In this document: positions 27,537 to 39,460 of the stretch, one piece after another | How the letters are laid out: the number at the start of each line of letters is the position of its first letter | Numbering within the stretch: the first letter of the stretch is position 1 | NCBI RefSeq assembly: GCF_006494815.1 | Contig: NZ_CP041091.1 | Location: 992,001-1,056,000 of the forward strand | Source of the DNA: Nocardioides sambongensis | GTDB lineage: Bacteria > Actinomycetota > Actinomycetes > Propionibacteriales > Nocardioidaceae | Direction: 5' to 3' | DNA: 64,000 nucleotides | Program-made: the position numbers and the translations under genes | Notes under the pieces: model-generated | Told to the model about the DNA's origin: nothing | The model's database searches: none | What the model saw: the letters and a program-made list of their open reading frames with translations, nothing else

Positions 27537-28537
27537 TGGGCACCGGCGGTCTCGACCGGGCCCAGTCGGTGGTGGCCCTGGGCGGCGGCCACGGGCTGCA
27601 CGCCAGCCTGAGCGCCCTGCGGATGCTGGTCGACGACCTCACGGTCGACGACCTCACGGCGGTGGTGACGGTGGCGGACAACGGAGGCTCCTCCGGTCGC
27701 CTCCGGGGCGAGTTCGGGGTGCTCCCGCCCGGCGACCTGCGGATGGCCCTGGCCGCGCTGTGCGGGGACGACGAGTGGGGCGACACCTGGGCGAAGGTCC
27801 TCCAGCACCGGTTCGCCGGCGAGGGGGAGATGCGCGGACACGTCGTCGGCAACCTGTTGATCGTCGGGCTCTGGGAGCTGCTGGGGGACCACGTCGACGC
27901 ACTGGACTGGGTCGGACGGCTGCTGGGCGCCAAGGGCAGGGTGCTGCCGATGGCGGTGACCCCGATGGACATCGCCGCCGAGGTCAGCGGCGTCGCGGCC
28001 GACGACCCGTCGGCCCGGGTGGTGGTGCGCGGGCAGGTCGAGGTGGCCACGACCGGGGGCGTGATCGAGTCGATCTCCCTGGTCCCTCCGGACCCCGAGG
28101 TGCCGCCCGCGGTGGTCGAGGCCATCAGCGGCGCGGACTGGGTGGTGCTGGGTCCGGGCTCCTGGTTCACCTCCGTGCTCCCGCACCTGAAGGTGCGGGA
28201 CCTGGCGCGGGCGCTGGTCGAGACCGACGCCCGCGTGGTGGTGGTGCTCAACCTCGCCGAGCAGATCGGCGAGACCGGCGGCTTCGGGCCGAGCGACCAC
28301 CTCGCGGTCCTCGCGCAGCACGCTCCCGAGCTGACGATCCACACGGTCCTGGCCGACCGCAGCACGATGGAGGACTCACCCGCGCACCGCGCCGACCTGG
28401 AGGAGGCGGTGCGGACCCTGGGGGCGCACCTCGTGGTTGCGGACGTCGCCGTGGACGACGGGTCTCCGCGCCACGACCCGGAACGGCTGGCGGCCGCCTA
28501 CGCGGGGATCCTGGGCTCCGCACCCGGCGGCGACTGA
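27536..28537 (+). CDS. yvcK: YvcK/CofD-like gluconeogenesis-linked regulator
   Basis: A 333-residue CofD-like fold protein. Family motifs include [31 protein letters not shown] and [12 protein letters not shown]. YvcK proteins (CuvA in mycobacteria) bind UDP-sugars and affect cell-wall synthesis and growth on gluconeogenic carbon. The ATG overlaps the rapZ stop. A 15-bp tandem duplication at 27629-27658 encodes [10 protein letters not shown] near the N terminus. Confidence 0.92.
   Translation: MGTGGLDRAQSVVALGGGHGLHASLSALRMLVDDLTVDDLTAVVTVADNGGSSGRLRGEFGVLPPGDLRMALAALCGDDEWGDTWAKVLQHRFAGEGEMRGHVVGNLLIVGLWELLGDHVDALDWVGRLLGAKGRVLPMAVTPMDIAAEVSGVAADDPSARVVVRGQVEVATTGGVIESISLVPPDPEVPPAVVEAISGADWVVLGPGSWFTSVLPHLKVRDLARALVETDARVVVVLNLAEQIGETGGFGPSDHLAVLAQHAPELTIHTVLADRSTMEDSPAHRADLEEAVRTLGAHLVVADVAVDDGSPRHDPERLAAAYAGILGSAPGGD
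27629..27658 (+). repeat. 15-bp in-frame duplication inside yvcK
   Basis: The unit gtcgacgacctcacg is repeated twice with no mismatch, giving VDDLT twice in the protein. Confidence 0.85.
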
Positions 28538-28632
28538 GCGCCGCCCCGCGCGTGGTGACCCCGGTCATGACGGGCGGTCTCTGTGCGGCATCCGGGCCCG
28601 CGGTCGTTGACTCCCGTGGCAGGATCGGACCC

Positions 28633-29619
28633 ATGGCGATGACGGCGCAGGTGAAGGCGGAGCTCGCAGGGATCGGAGTCACCAAAGCGTGTTGCCGCAA
28701 GTCGGAGGTCGCCTCCACCCTTCGGTTCGCCGGGGGGCTGCACATCGTCGGCGGGCGGATCGTCGTGGAGGCCGAGCTGGACACCGGTGCGGCCGCGCGG
28801 CGCCTGCGCAAGGACGTGGCCGAGATCTACGGGCAGAGCTCCGACGTGGTCATGGTGCAGGGCAACGGGATCCGGAAGGGGAGCCGTTACATCGTCCGCG
28901 TGGTGAAGGACGGTGAGGCGCTCGCCCGGCAGACCGGACTGCTCGACCAGCGCGGCCGACCGGTGCGCGGACTGCCGCCGGCCGTCGTCTCCGGCGGCGC
29001 CTGCGACGCGGTGGCCGCGTGGCGCGGCGCGTTCCTGGCACACGGCTCGCTGACCGAGCCCGGTCGTTCCTCGGCGATGGAGATCACCTGCCCCGGCTCG
29101 GAGGCGGCGCTGGCGCTGGTCGGCGTCGCGCGCCGCTTGGGCATCCAGGCCAAGGCCCGTGAGGTACGGGGCGTGGACCGGGTGGTGATCCGCGACGGCG
29201 ACGCGATCGGTCAGCTGCTCACCCGGCTCGGCGCCCACGAGACGCTGATGGCCTGGGAGGAGCGTCGGATGCGACGTGAGGTGCGTGCCACCGCCAACCG
29301 TCTCGCGAACTTCGACGACGCCAACCTCCGTCGATCGGCCCGGGCCGCGGTGACCGCGGGTGCCCGCGTCGAGCGCGCCATGGAGATCCTCGGCGACGAG
29401 GTCCCCGACCACCTGAAGATGGCCGGCTCCCTCCGGCTGGAGCATAAGCAGGCATCCCTGGAGGAGCTCGGGCAGCTCCACGAGCCGGTGCTCACCAAGG
29501 ACGCCATCGCCGGCCGGATCCGCCGGCTGCTCGCGATGGCGGACAAGCGGGCCGAGGAGCTGGGCATCCCGGACACCGAGGCGTCCCTGACCCCGGAGAT
29601 GCTGGCCGGCGACGCCTGA
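28633..29619 (+). CDS. whiA: Sporulation/cell-division regulator WhiA
   Basis: A 328-residue WhiA protein, the usual length, with the N-terminal degenerate LAGLIDADG-type domain ([27 protein letters not shown]) and the C-terminal helix-turn-helix ([22 protein letters not shown]). It is a DNA-binding regulator of division and sporulation genes in Streptomyces and is kept in non-sporulating actinobacteria. ATG 28633 lies 7 nt after CAGGAT, a near-consensus -10, so it may also have its own leaderless promoter; an alternative start is the ATG at 28639. Confidence 0.95.
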   Translation: MAMTAQVKAELAGIGVTKACCRKSEVASTLRFAGGLHIVGGRIVVEAELDTGAAARRLRKDVAEIYGQSSDVVMVQGNGIRKGSRYIVRVVKDGEALARQTGLLDQRGRPVRGLPPAVVSGGACDAVAAWRGAFLAHGSLTEPGRSSAMEITCPGSEAALALVGVARRLGIQAKAREVRGVDRVVIRDGDAIGQLLTRLGAHETLMAWEERRMRREVRATANRLANFDDANLRRSARAAVTAGARVERAMEILGDEVPDHLKMAGSLRLEHKQASLEELGQLHEPVLTKDAIAGRIRRLLAMADKRAEELGIPDTEASLTPEMLAGDA

Positions 29620-29663
29620 CCGGGGCGCCCGTTACCTGATGTTCTCGCAGGTCATGAGTTTTT

Positions 29664-30764
<1,101 letters not shown>

Positions 30765-30782
30765 GAGGCTGCGACCCGTGAC

Positions 30783-30812
30783 GGGGTCGGGCGCCGACCG
30801 GCGCCCGACCCC
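30783..30812 (+). terminator. Hairpin between gap and pgk
   Basis: The arms ggggtcgggcgc (30783-30794) and gcgcccgacccc (30801-30812) pair perfectly around cgaccg. Because pgk follows on the same strand 40 nt later, it may attenuate or stabilise the gap message and is not necessarily a full stop. Confidence 0.6.
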
Positions 30813-30852
30813 ACACCCGAGCACACATCCCAGCGAAGGAAGCACGCACACC

Positions 30853-32058
30853 ATGGCGGAGTATCCAGGCCTCGGCGAGGTCAGTGGCAAGCGCGTTCTC
30901 GTCCGTTCCGACCTCAACGTCCCGCTCGAGGGCGACGCAGGCGCGAAGGTGATCACCGACGACGGCCGGATCCGGGCCAGCGTGCCGACCATCAGGGCGC
31001 TCGCCGAGGCGGGGGCGAGGGTGGTGGTCACCGCCCACCTGGGGCGTCCGAAGGGCGCGCCCGACGCGGAGTTCTCGCTGGAGCCCGTCGCCGCCCGCCT
31101 GGGTGAGCTGCTCGGGGCCCCGGTGGCGTTCGCCGGCGACACCGTCGGGACCAGCGCGACGGAGACCGTCGCCGGGCTCGAGGACGGGGCTGTCGCCGTA
31201 CTGGAGAACGTGCGGTTCAACCCCGGCGAGACCAGCAAGGACGACGCCGAGCGTGGCGAGTTCGCGGACCGGCTCGCCGCCCTCGCCGACGCCTTCGTCT
31301 CCGACGGGTTCGGTGTGGTGCACCGCAAGCAGGCGAGCGTGTACGACGTCGCCCAGCGGCTCCCGCACGCGATGGGCGGCCTGGTGGCGGCCGAGGTCGA
31401 CGTGCTGCGGCGGCTGACCGTGGACCCCGAACGCCCCTATGTGGTGGTGCTCGGCGGCTCGAAGGTCTCCGACAAGCTCGGCGTGATCGACAACCTCCTG
31501 GAGAAGGCCGACAAGCTGCTGATCGGCGGCGGGATGGTCTTCACGTTCCTCGCCGCGCAGGGCCACGGCGTGGGCAGCAGCCTGCTCGAGGAGGACCAGA
31601 TCCCCACCTGTCGCGACTACCTGGCGCGGGCGGCGGCCTCGAGCGTCGAGATCGTGCTGCCCAGTGACATCGTGGTCGCCGACTCGTTCGGCGACGAGGC
31701 CTCCGCCCGGGTGGTGGCCGCCGACGCGATCCCCGAGACCACGCTCGGGCTGGACATCGGGCCGGCGTCCGGAGCGACGTTCGCGGCAGCCCTCTCCGAC
31801 GCGCGGACGGTCTTCTGGAACGGCCCGATGGGTGTCTTCGAGGTGGCGGCGTTCGCCGAGGGCACCCGTGCGGTGGCCGAGGCGCTGACCCACGTCGAAG
31901 GGCTCTCCGTCGTGGGCGGCGGGGACTCCGCGGCCGCGGTCCGCACCCTCGGCTTCGACGAGGCCGCGTTCGGCCACATCTCGACCGGGGGCGGCGCGAG
32001 CCTGGAGTACCTCGAGGGCAGGGAACTGCCCGGCATCACCGTTCTGGAGGCGAACTGA
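30853..32058 (+). CDS. pgk: Phosphoglycerate kinase
   Basis: A 401-residue kinase with RSDLNVPL at the N-terminal substrate site, [23 protein letters not shown] and the C-terminal nucleotide-binding [11 protein letters not shown]. It makes ATP from 1,3-bisphosphoglycerate. ATG 30853 follows agcgaaggaag (30832-30842). tpiA starts 2 nt after its stop. Confidence 0.97.
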   Translation: MAEYPGLGEVSGKRVLVRSDLNVPLEGDAGAKVITDDGRIRASVPTIRALAEAGARVVVTAHLGRPKGAPDAEFSLEPVAARLGELLGAPVAFAGDTVGTSATETVAGLEDGAVAVLENVRFNPGETSKDDAERGEFADRLAALADAFVSDGFGVVHRKQASVYDVAQRLPHAMGGLVAAEVDVLRRLTVDPERPYVVVLGGSKVSDKLGVIDNLLEKADKLLIGGGMVFTFLAAQGHGVGSSLLEEDQIPTCRDYLARAAASSVEIVLPSDIVVADSFGDEASARVVAADAIPETTLGLDIGPASGATFAAALSDARTVFWNGPMGVFEVAAFAEGTRAVAEALTHVEGLSVVGGGDSAAAVRTLGFDEAAFGHISTGGGASLEYLEGRELPGITVLEAN

Positions 32059-32060
32059 CC

Positions 32061-32873
32061 ATGGCCACGAAGAAGAGCCCGGCCGGCCGCGTGCCGCTGA
32101 TGGCCGGCAACTGGAAGATGAACCTCAACCACCAGGAAGCGGTGGTGCTCGTCCAGAAGCTGACCTGGACCCTGTCCGACAAGCGGCACGACTACGGCCG
32201 GGTCGAGGTCGCGGTGATCCCGCCGTTCACCGACCTCCGCTCGGTGCAGACGCTGGTGGACGGCGACCGCCTGCAGCTGCGGTACGGCGCGCAGGACGTG
32301 TCCGTGCACGCCAACGGGGCCTACACGGGCGAGGTCAGCGCTGCGATGCTGGCCAAGCTCGGCTGCAGCTATGCGCTGGCCGGGCACTCCGAGCGGCGCC
32401 AGTACCACGCGGAGAGCGACGAGGTCGTCGCGGCGAAGGCGGGTGCCGCGCTGAAGGAGGGCATCACCCCGATCGTGTGCGTCGGCGAGGGGCTCGAGGT
32501 CCGTCAGTCCGGAGAGCACGTGGCCTACACGACCGCGCAGCTGGTCGGCTCGCTCGCGGGCCTGACGGCGGAGCAGGTGGCCGGTCTGGTGATCGCCTAC
32601 GAGCCGGTCTGGGCGATCGGCACCGGAGAGGTCGCCACGCCCGACGACGCCCAGGAGGTCTGTGCGGCGATCCGCGAGCAGGTCGGTGCGTCGTACGGCG
32701 AGGAGGCGGCCTCGGCGGTGCGCGTGCTCTACGGCGGATCGGTGAAGGCGGCCAACGTCGCGGGGATCATGGCGCAGCCCGACATCGACGGATGTCTGGT
32801 GGGCGGCGCCAGCCTGCAGGCCGACGAGTTCGGCGGCGTGTGCCGCTACTACGACATGCCGAGCCTCGGGTGA
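32061..32873 (+). CDS. tpiA: Triosephosphate isomerase
   Basis: A 270-residue TIM barrel with the lysine in GNWKMN, the histidine in AGHSERR, the catalytic glutamate in [11 protein letters not shown] and the phosphate loop YGGSVK. It interconverts dihydroxyacetone phosphate and glyceraldehyde-3-phosphate. It is tightly coupled to pgk. A ten-residue N-terminal extension ([10 protein letters not shown]) precedes the family start. Confidence 0.97.
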   Translation: MATKKSPAGRVPLMAGNWKMNLNHQEAVVLVQKLTWTLSDKRHDYGRVEVAVIPPFTDLRSVQTLVDGDRLQLRYGAQDVSVHANGAYTGEVSAAMLAKLGCSYALAGHSERRQYHAESDEVVAAKAGAALKEGITPIVCVGEGLEVRQSGEHVAYTTAQLVGSLAGLTAEQVAGLVIAYEPVWAIGTGEVATPDDAQEVCAAIREQVGASYGEEAASAVRVLYGGSVKAANVAGIMAQPDIDGCLVGGASLQADEFGGVCRYYDMPSLG

Positions 32874-32920
32874 CCCCCGCGGTGCGGTCCCGACCAACCC
32901 TCTGACGTAGGATCACGCAC

Positions 32921-33160
32921 GTGTTGTCGACCCTGCTGACCGTCCTGCTCGTGATCACGAGTCTGCTGCTGATCCTCCTGGTGTTGCTGCACAAGGGGCG
33001 GGGCGGCGGCCTCTCGGACATGTTCGGTGGCGGCGTCTCCAGCTCGCTCGGTGGCTCATCGATCGCCGAACGCAACCTCGACCGGTTCACGGTCGGGATC
33101 GGCGTGATCTGGTTCGCCTGCGTCATCGCACTCGGCCTCCTGCTGGCCTACCAGAGCTGA
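32921..33160 (+). CDS. secG: Preprotein translocase subunit SecG
   Basis: A 79-residue protein with two membrane segments (VLLVITSLLLILLVLL and IGVIWFACVIALGLLLAY) separated by the Gly-rich cytosolic loop GRGGGLSDMFGGG, the standard SecG form. It assists SecYE protein export. A TAGGAT -10 (32908-32913) ends 7 nt before GTG 32921, so it probably has a leaderless promoter of its own despite following tpiA by 47 bp. Confidence 0.93.
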   Translation: MLSTLLTVLLVITSLLLILLVLLHKGRGGGLSDMFGGGVSSSLGGSSIAERNLDRFTVGIGVIWFACVIALGLLLAYQS

Positions 33161-33177
33161 TCTGACCCCGCACACGA

Positions 33178-33197
33178 CCGGCCCGACAGCGGGCCGG
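33178..33197 (+). terminator. Small hairpin after secG
   Basis: A 7-bp stem, ccggccc and gggccgg around gacagc, in the gap between secG and rbpA. It could be a weak terminator or attenuator. Confidence 0.45.
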
Positions 33198-33222
33198 CAC
33201 GACGAGTCTTGAGGAGAATCCG

Positions 33223-33582
33223 TTGGCCGGAGGCGGTAACGCGATCCGTGGTAGCCGAGTGGGCGCGGGCCCGATGGGGGAGGCCGAGCGTGGCGAGGCT
33301 GCTCCCCGCCAGGCGATCACCTACTTTTGCGCGCACGAGCACCGCTCGGTGATCACCTTCTCGGTCGAGGCTGCTGTCCCGGAGTCGTGGGACTGTCCCA
33401 AGTGCGGACTGCCGGCGTCCCAGGACTCCGACAACCCGCCCCCGGCCCCGAAGAACGAGCCGTACAAGACGCACCTGGCCTACGTGAAGGAGCGCCGCTC
33501 CGACCAGGAGGCCGAGGTCATCCTGGACGAGGCGATCCAGCTGCTGCGCACTCGCCGGAAGACCGGCGAGATCATCTTCTGA
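33223..33582 (+). CDS. rbpA: RNA polymerase-binding protein RbpA
   Basis: A 119-residue RbpA with the central zinc-binding fold (YFCAHEH...WDCPKCGLPA) and the C-terminal sigma-interaction segment (KTHLAYVKERRSDQEAE). It stabilises the open promoter complex with sigma A and is an actinobacterial hallmark. The rare start TTG 33223 is chosen because gaggag (33211-33216) lies at ideal spacing and the basic N-terminal tail AGGGNAIRGSRVG of the family follows directly. Confidence 0.94.
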   Translation: MAGGGNAIRGSRVGAGPMGEAERGEAAPRQAITYFCAHEHRSVITFSVEAAVPESWDCPKCGLPASQDSDNPPPAPKNEPYKTHLAYVKERRSDQEAEVILDEAIQLLRTRRKTGEIIF

Positions 33583-33599
33583 CGCGCTGACCTGCCGCA

Positions 33600-33632
33600 C
33601 GGCGCGCAGCCCGGGGTCCGGGCTGCGCGCCG
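33600..33632. terminator. Bidirectional hairpin terminator
   Basis: Perfect 14-bp stem, cggcgcgcagcccg with its complement at 33619-33632, and 5-nt loop, between the convergent rbpA and pgl genes. Confidence 0.8.
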
Positions 33633-33640
33633 TTGGCCGT

Positions 33641-34393
33641 TCAGAGGAGCGACGCGGCGTCCTGGTCGAGGAACCAGACGGTCTCCTCCTCGCCGTGCAC
33701 ACCCCGGGCCGGGGTGTCGGCGAGGCTGGTGCCGTCCCGGGATCCCTCGGCGGCCAACCCCCGCGAGACGGCGTCCGCCTTGCCCTCGCCGGAGACCAGG
33801 AACCACACGGAGCGGGAACGGGTCAGCGCCTCGAAGGTGAAGGTGACCCGGTCCGGCGGCGGCTTGGGGGAGTCGTGGACCGCCGTGGTGATGGCATCCA
33901 CGACCGCCAGTCCGGGGTGGTGCGGGAAGAGCGAGGCGATGTGGCCGTCGGGTCCGACACCGAGCATCAGTACGTCGAAGGCGCCGCCGCCGTCTCGTCG
34001 TACCTCGGCGGCGTAGGCGTCGGCGGCCTCCTCCGCGGTGGCGACCTGGTCGGAGGCGGGCACCTCGTGGACCAACCGTGCGCCGACGGCGTCGAGGAAG
34101 TCCTGACGTGCCTGACCGGCGTTGCGGTCGGGGGAGGCGGCGGGGACGAAGCGCTCGTCCCCGAACCAAAAGTGCACCGCTCCCCAGTCGACGCCGGACC
34201 CGTCTGCGAGCCGGGCGACCTCGGCGTGCACCTTGCGGGCGATGGTGCCGCCGGTCAGTCCGATGTGCGGCACGGCACCGGCCGCCTGCGCGTCGGCGAT
34301 CCGGTTGAGCAGCTCACCGGCGATCGTGGTGGCCAGGGCGTCCGCGTCGGGGTGGACCTCGATCCGCGGCTGGTCGAAGCTGTCGAGGTTCAT
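33641..34393 (-). CDS. pgl: 6-phosphogluconolactonase
   Basis: A 250-residue protein of the SugarP isomerase-like lactonase family, with [20 protein letters not shown] and the motif [19 protein letters not shown]. It hydrolyses 6-phosphogluconolactone in the oxidative pentose-phosphate branch. Its ATG overlaps the repaired pgi stop (ATGA at 34390-34393). The enzymes before it in the pathway, Zwf and its partner OpcA, often encoded next to pgl in actinobacteria, are absent from this cluster. Confidence 0.92.
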   Translation of the reverse strand: MNLDSFDQPRIEVHPDADALATTIAGELLNRIADAQAAGAVPHIGLTGGTIARKVHAEVARLADGSGVDWGAVHFWFGDERFVPAASPDRNAGQARQDFLDAVGARLVHEVPASDQVATAEEAADAYAAEVRRDGGGAFDVLMLGVGPDGHIASLFPHHPGLAVVDAITTAVHDSPKPPPDRVTFTFEALTRSRSVWFLVSGEGKADAVSRGLAAEGSRDGTSLADTPARGVHGEEETVWFLDQDAASLL

Positions 34394-36058
34394 CGGTCGC
34401 GGTGCTCCCGGTAGTAGGCGATGAGGGCGCGGGTGGAGGAGTCCTGGCCGGCCAGCACGTCCTCGTCGCCGGCCACGGCCGGGGCGAGGTCGAGGGCGAG
34501 CTTCTTGCCGAGCTCGACCCCCACTGGTCGAAGCTGTCGACCCCCAGATCACGCCCTGGGTGAAGGTGATGTGCTCGTAGAGCGCGATCAGCTGGCCGAG
34601 CACGTTCGGGGTGAGAAGCGGAGCCATGATCGAGGTCGTCGGACGGTTCCCGGTGAACGTCCGCGCGCTGACCAGCTCCTCGGCGACCCCGGCCGCCCGC
34701 ACCTCGTCGGCGGTCCGGCCGAAGGCCAGGGCCTGGGTCTGGGCGAAGAAGTTCGCCAGGAAGAGCTCGTGGACGTCGTGCTCCCCGTCGACGAGCGGGT
34801 GCGCCGGCTGGGCGAAGGCGATGAAGTCGGCCGGGACGAGCCGGGTGCCCTGGTGCAGCAGCTGGTAGAAGGCGTGCTGGCCGTTGGTGCCGGGCTCGCC
34901 CCAGAAGACCTCGCCGGTGTCGGTGGTCACCGGGGTGCCGTCCCAGCGCACCCCCTTGCCGTTGGACTCCATCGTCAGCTGCTGCAGGTACGCCGGGAAG
35001 CGGTGCAGGGACTGCGCGTAGGGGAGCACCGCGTGGGTCTGCGCGTCGAGGAAGTTGGTGTACCAGACGTTCAGCAGGCCCATCAGCACCGGGACGTTCG
35101 CCCCGTGCTCGGTACGACGGAAGTGCTCGTCCATCGCCCGGAACCCGGCCAGCAGGTCGGTGAACCCCTCCCGCCCGATCGCGACCACCAGGGAGGTGCC
35201 GATCGCCGAGTCCACCGAGTACCGGCCGCCGACCCAGTCCCAGAAGCCGAACGCGTTCGCAGGGTCGATGCCGAAGTCGGCCACCTTGTCCAACGCGGTG
35301 GAGACGGCGACGAAGTGACGGGCCACGGTGTCGCCGTCGTCCTCGCCGAGGGCGCCGAGCTCGCGGAGCCGGTCGAGCAGCCAGGTGCGGCACAGCCGTG
35401 CGTTGGTGAGCGTCTCCAGCGTCCCGAAGCTCTTGCTCGCGACGATGAAGAGGGTGCTGCGCGGGTCCAGGTCGGCGAGCGTCTCCGCGACATCGGTCGG
35501 GTCGATGTTGCTGATGAAGCGGCACTCCAGGGACTCGGCCCGATAGGCCTTGAGCGCCTCGTAGGCCATCACCGGGCCCAGGTCCGACCCACCGATCCCG
35601 ATGTTGACCACCGTGCGGATGCGTTCGCCGGTGACCCCGGTCCAGTCGCCGGAGCGGATCCGGTCGGCGAAGGCGTAGACCCGTTCGAGGACCTCGTGCA
35701 CGCCGGGCACCACATCCTCACCGTCCGCGGTGACCGAGGTCCCCGCCGGAGCGCGCAGCGCGGTGTGCAGCACCGCGCGGTCCTCGGTGACGTTGATCGG
35801 CTCGCCGGTGAACATGGCGTCGCGCCGCGCAGCGAGACCCACCTCGTCGGCGAGGTCGACCAGCGCGGCGAGGATCTCGCCGTCGATCAGGTTCTTGGAG
35901 AGGTCGACGTGCAGGTCGGCCGCGGTGACGCTGAGCCGGCTGGCCCGCTCCGGGTCGGCGTCGAAGGCCGCCCGGAGGTCGGGCTCGCGCGTGGCGGCGA
36001 GCTCGGCGAGCCGCGCCCAGGCCTTCGTCGTCGTCGGGTCGACCGGGTGCTGGGGCAT
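34390..36058 (-). CDS. pgi: Glucose-6-phosphate isomerase (frame broken twice near the end)
   Basis: A 556-residue isomerase after restoring one base in each of the runs at 34541-34545 and 34518-34522, which rebuilds [20 protein letters not shown] and a C terminus [10 protein letters not shown]. Signature regions are [34 protein letters not shown] and [18 protein letters not shown]. It links glycolysis and the pentose-phosphate cycle. Two identical-type breaks at G/C runs in an essential-type gene with perfect flanking homology point to sequence error. The ATG at 36058 follows gaggaac (36069-36063 on this strand). Confidence 0.9.
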
Positions 36059-36087
36059 GGGCGTGGTTCCTCCGATGGGGTGGCGGG

Positions 36088-37194
36088 TCAGCCTGCGGCG
36101 CGGTCCAACTGCTGCTGCACCGTCTCGGTGAGCTCGTCCCAGGAGGCGGCGAACTTGTCGACGCCCTCGTCCTCGAGCACCGTGAACACGTCGGCCAGGT
36201 CGACGCCGACGGCGGCGAGAGCGTCGAAGACCTGCTGCGCCTGCGCGCCCCGTCCGGACACCTGGTCGCCGCTCACCTCGCCGTGGTCGGCGAACGCGTC
36301 GAGCGTCTTCTCCGGCATCGTGTTGACCGTGTCGGCGACCACCAGGTCGGTGACGTAGAGGGTGTCCGGGTAGTCCGGGTTCTTCACCCCGGTGGACGCC
36401 CAGAGCGGCCGCTGGGCGTGTGCACCGTCGGCGGCGAGCGACTCCCAGCGAGGACCGGCGAAGGCCTCCTGGAACGCCGCGTAGGCGAGGCGGGCGTTGG
36501 CCACGGCGGCCTTGCCGCGCAGCGCCAGCGCGTCGTCGCTGCCGATCTTCTCCAACCGGTTGTCGATCTCGGTGTCGACCCGCGAGACGAAGAACGAGGC
36601 CACCGAGCGGATCTCCGAGACGTCCTTGCCGGCCGCGCGGGCCCGCTCGAGCCCGAGCAGGTAGGCCTCCATCACCTCCCGGTAACGGTCGGTGGAGAAG
36701 ATCAGCGTGACGTTGACGCTGATCCCCTCGCTGATCGCCGCGGTGATCGCCGGCAGTCCCTCGGCGGTGGCGGGGATCTTGATCAGGGCGTTCGGCCGGT
36801 CCACCGCGGCCCACAGCGCTCGCGCGCTGGCGATGGTGCCGTCGGTGTCCCGGGCGAGTGCCGGCTCGACCTCGATCGACACCCGGCCGTCGTGCTCGGT
36901 GGCCGCGGCGACCTGGCCCAGGATGTCGCACGCGTTGCGCACGTCCTCGGTGGTCAGCTCGAAGATGGTGCGGGCCACATCGGCACCGTCGGCCACCAGT
37001 CCGCGGACCTGCGCGTCGTAGCGCTCACCGTCGGCGATGGCGCCGGCGAAGATCGTCGGGTTGGTGGTCACGCCGACCACCGACCTCTGGTCCACCATGG
37101 CGGCCAGGTTGCCGGTCTCGATCCGTTCCCGGGACAGGTCGTCGAGCCAGATGGAAACCCCCGCGTCGGCGAGGGCCTTCAAGCGATCACTCAT
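36088..37194 (-). CDS. tal: Transaldolase
   Basis: A 368-residue transaldolase of the actinobacterial type ([31 protein letters not shown]), with the Schiff-base lysine in [12 protein letters not shown]. It transfers dihydroxyacetone units in the non-oxidative pentose-phosphate branch. ATG 37194 has ggaggaag just upstream. It sits between tkt and pgi on the same strand with gaps of 49 and 29 bp, so the four genes form an operon. Confidence 0.94.
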   Translation of the reverse strand: MSDRLKALADAGVSIWLDDLSRERIETGNLAAMVDQRSVVGVTTNPTIFAGAIADGERYDAQVRGLVADGADVARTIFELTTEDVRNACDILGQVAAATEHDGRVSIEVEPALARDTDGTIASARALWAAVDRPNALIKIPATAEGLPAITAAISEGISVNVTLIFSTDRYREVMEAYLLGLERARAAGKDVSEIRSVASFFVSRVDTEIDNRLEKIGSDDALALRGKAAVANARLAYAAFQEAFAGPRWESLAADGAHAQRPLWASTGVKNPDYPDTLYVTDLVVADTVNTMPEKTLDAFADHGEVSGDQVSGRGAQAQQVFDALAAVGVDLADVFTVLEDEGVDKFAASWDELTETVQQQLDRAAG

Positions 37195-37243
37195 GGAACT
37201 TCCTCCTTGGACGGTGGGTGCATCGTGCCCGTTCGCGCGGATC

Positions 37244-39337
37244 TCAGCCCGCGGCGGCCGCGATGCTGTCGTGGGCGGCATTGACCACGGCGTCGACGGT
37301 GAAGCCGTACTCGGTGAACATCCGCTGATGGTCGGCGGAGGCACCGTAGGTCTCGATCGAGATGATCCGGCCGTGGTCGCCGACGACCTCGCGCCATCCC
37401 TGGGCGATGCCGGCCTCCACCGACACCCGGGCGCGGACGGTCGGGGGATCACGGTCTCGCGGTAGGACGCCGGCTGGGCGTCGTACCACTCGCGGCAGGG
37501 CATCGAGACGACCCGGGCGCGGACCCCCGCCTCGGTGAGCCGGTGGTAGGCCGCCACCGCGAGCTGGAGCTCGGAGCCGGTGCCGATCAGGACCACCTCG
37601 GGAAGGCCGCCCTCGCAGTCGAGCAGGACGTAGCCCCCTTGTGCACGTTCGAGGTGTCGCTGTAGCCCTGCTCGCCCCGCGGGTAGATCGGCAGGTTCTG
37701 GCGGGACAGTGCCAGGCCGGCGGGGCGGTCGGAGTGGCCGAGCACGGTCGCCCACGCCGCGGCGACCTCGTTGGCGTCACCGGGGCGGACCACGTCCAGG
37801 CCGGGGATGGCGCGCAGGGCCGCGAGGTGCTCGACCGGCTGGTGCGTCGGGCCGTCCTCACCGAGACCGATCGAGTCGTGGGTCCACACGTAGGTCACCG
37901 GCAGCTGCATCAGGGCGGCCAGCCGCACGGAGGGGCGCATGTAGTCGGAGAAGGTCAGGAACGTGCCGCCGAACACGCGGGTGCCGCCGTGCAGCGCGAT
38001 GCCGTTCATGATCGCGCCCATGGCGTGCTCGCGGATGCCGAAGTGCAGCACCCGCCCGGCGTAGGGGTCGCCCTTCCACATGTCGGTGGAGCGCTCCGCC
38101 GGCAGGAACGAGGGGACGCCCTCGATGGTCGTGTTGTTCGACTCGGCGAGGTCGGCCGAGCCGCCCCAGAGCTCGGGGACCTTCGGGGCGACCGCGTTGA
38201 TCACCGCGCCGGAGGCCTTGCGGGTGGCGATGCCCTTCTCGTCGGCCGGCCAGGTGGGCAGGTCCGCGTCCCAGCCGTCGGGGAGGGTGCGGGTGCGCAT
38301 CCGCTCGAAGGCGGCGACGTCCGCGGACGGCTTGGTGGTCCAGTGCTGGAACGCCCGGTCCCACTCCGCCTGGGCCGCCTTGCCCCGCTCCACGGCCTCG
38401 CGGGTGTGCTCGAGCACGCCGACCGGGACCTCGAAGGACTGCTCCGGGTCGAAGCCGAGGATCTCCTTGGTCGCGGCGACCTCGTCGGCACCGAGGGCCG
38501 AGCCGTGCGCCTTCCCGGTGCCCTGCGCGTTGGGCGCGGGCCAGGCGATGACGGTGCGGAGCACGATGAAGGAGGGGCGGTCGGTGACCGCCTCGGCGGC
38601 GCGGATCGCGTCGAAGAGGCCCTGGACGTCCTCCTGGTAGCCGTTCGCGCCCGCGGTCCAGTCGACGGTCTGGACGTGCCAGCCGTAGGCCTCGTAGCGT
38701 GCCGCGACGTCCTCGGCGAGGGCGATGTTGGTGTCGTCCTCGATGGAGATCTGGTTGTCGTCGTAGATGACGGTGAGGTTGCCCAGCGCCTGCACGCCGG
38801 CGATGGCCGAGGCTTCGGCGCTGATCCCCTCCTCGATGTCGCCGTCGGAGCAGATCGCGTAGACGTGGTGGTCGAACGGGGAGGCACCGGGCTCGGCGTT
38901 GGGGTCGAGCAGACCCCGCTCGCGCCGGGCGGCCATCGCCATGCCGACCGCGTTGCCGACTCCCTGGCCGAGGGGCCGGTGGTGGTCTCGACGCCGGCGG
39001 TGTGGCCGTGCTCGGGGTGTCCCGGGGTCTTCGAGCCCCAGGTGCGCAGCGCCTGGATGTCCTCCAGCTCGAGGCCCCAACCGCCGAGGTAGAGCTGGAG
39101 GTAGAGGGTGAGCGAGGAGTGTCCGGCGGAGAGCACGAACCGGTCGCGCCCGGCCCAGTCCGGGTCGGCGGGGTTGTGCCGCATCACCTTCTGGAAGAGC
39201 AGGTAGGCGGCCGGCGCGAGGCTCATGGCCGTGCCGGGATGGCCGTTGCCGACCTTCTGGACGGCGTCCATGGCCAGCGTTCGAACGGTGTCGACCGCCT
39301 TGCGGTCGAGGTCGGTCCACTCCAGGTCCGGGATCAT
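37244..39337 (-). CDS. tkt: Transketolase (frame broken three times)
   Basis: A 698-residue transketolase once single bases are restored in the runs at 38972-38975, 37634-37638 and 37443-37447; the length is then standard. Visible features are [19 protein letters not shown] (substrate/TPP), the TPP-binding [13 protein letters not shown], and [19 protein letters not shown]. It is the first gene of the tkt-tal-pgi-pgl unit. A TAGGCT -10 (39345-39350 on this strand) lies 7 nt before the ATG, so a leaderless mRNA is likely; no ribosome site is apparent. Three breaks in one central metabolic gene are not credible as decay in a genome that otherwise looks intact. Confidence 0.92.
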
Positions 39338-39408
39338 GATCCCGAGCCTATCGAGAGGCCCGACACCGGGCACATCGCCTCGGTGCCCACGGATCGGTCC
39401 GGTCCCGT

Positions 39409-39414
39409 TACAAT
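39409..39414 (+). promoter_or_regulatory. -10 element of ctaB
   Basis: TACAAT is close to the sigma A consensus and would start a leader of about 40 nt before GTG 39461. No clear -35 is seen. The divergent tkt -10 (TAGGCT, 39345-39350) lies 58 bp to the left. Confidence 0.5.
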
Positions 39415-39460
39415 CGATGCGCTCTGCCCCGACCGGGCCTCTGCTGCAGTGAGGATCTCC

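Noticed and set aside
28607..28612. TTGACT as a -35 element for whiA
   Set aside because: It lies only 7 bp from the CAGGAT -10 candidate, too close for a sigma A promoter.
33641..36931. Long minus-strand frame joining tal, pgi and pgl sequence
   Set aside because: It arises because the pgi breaks let pgi read on into the pgl frame. Repaired, pgi stops at 34390 and pgl starts at 34393.
37244..39337. Transketolase as a pseudogene
   Set aside because: Three breaks, each cured by one base in a G/C run, with no other damage and an intact operon. Sequence error is more likely.
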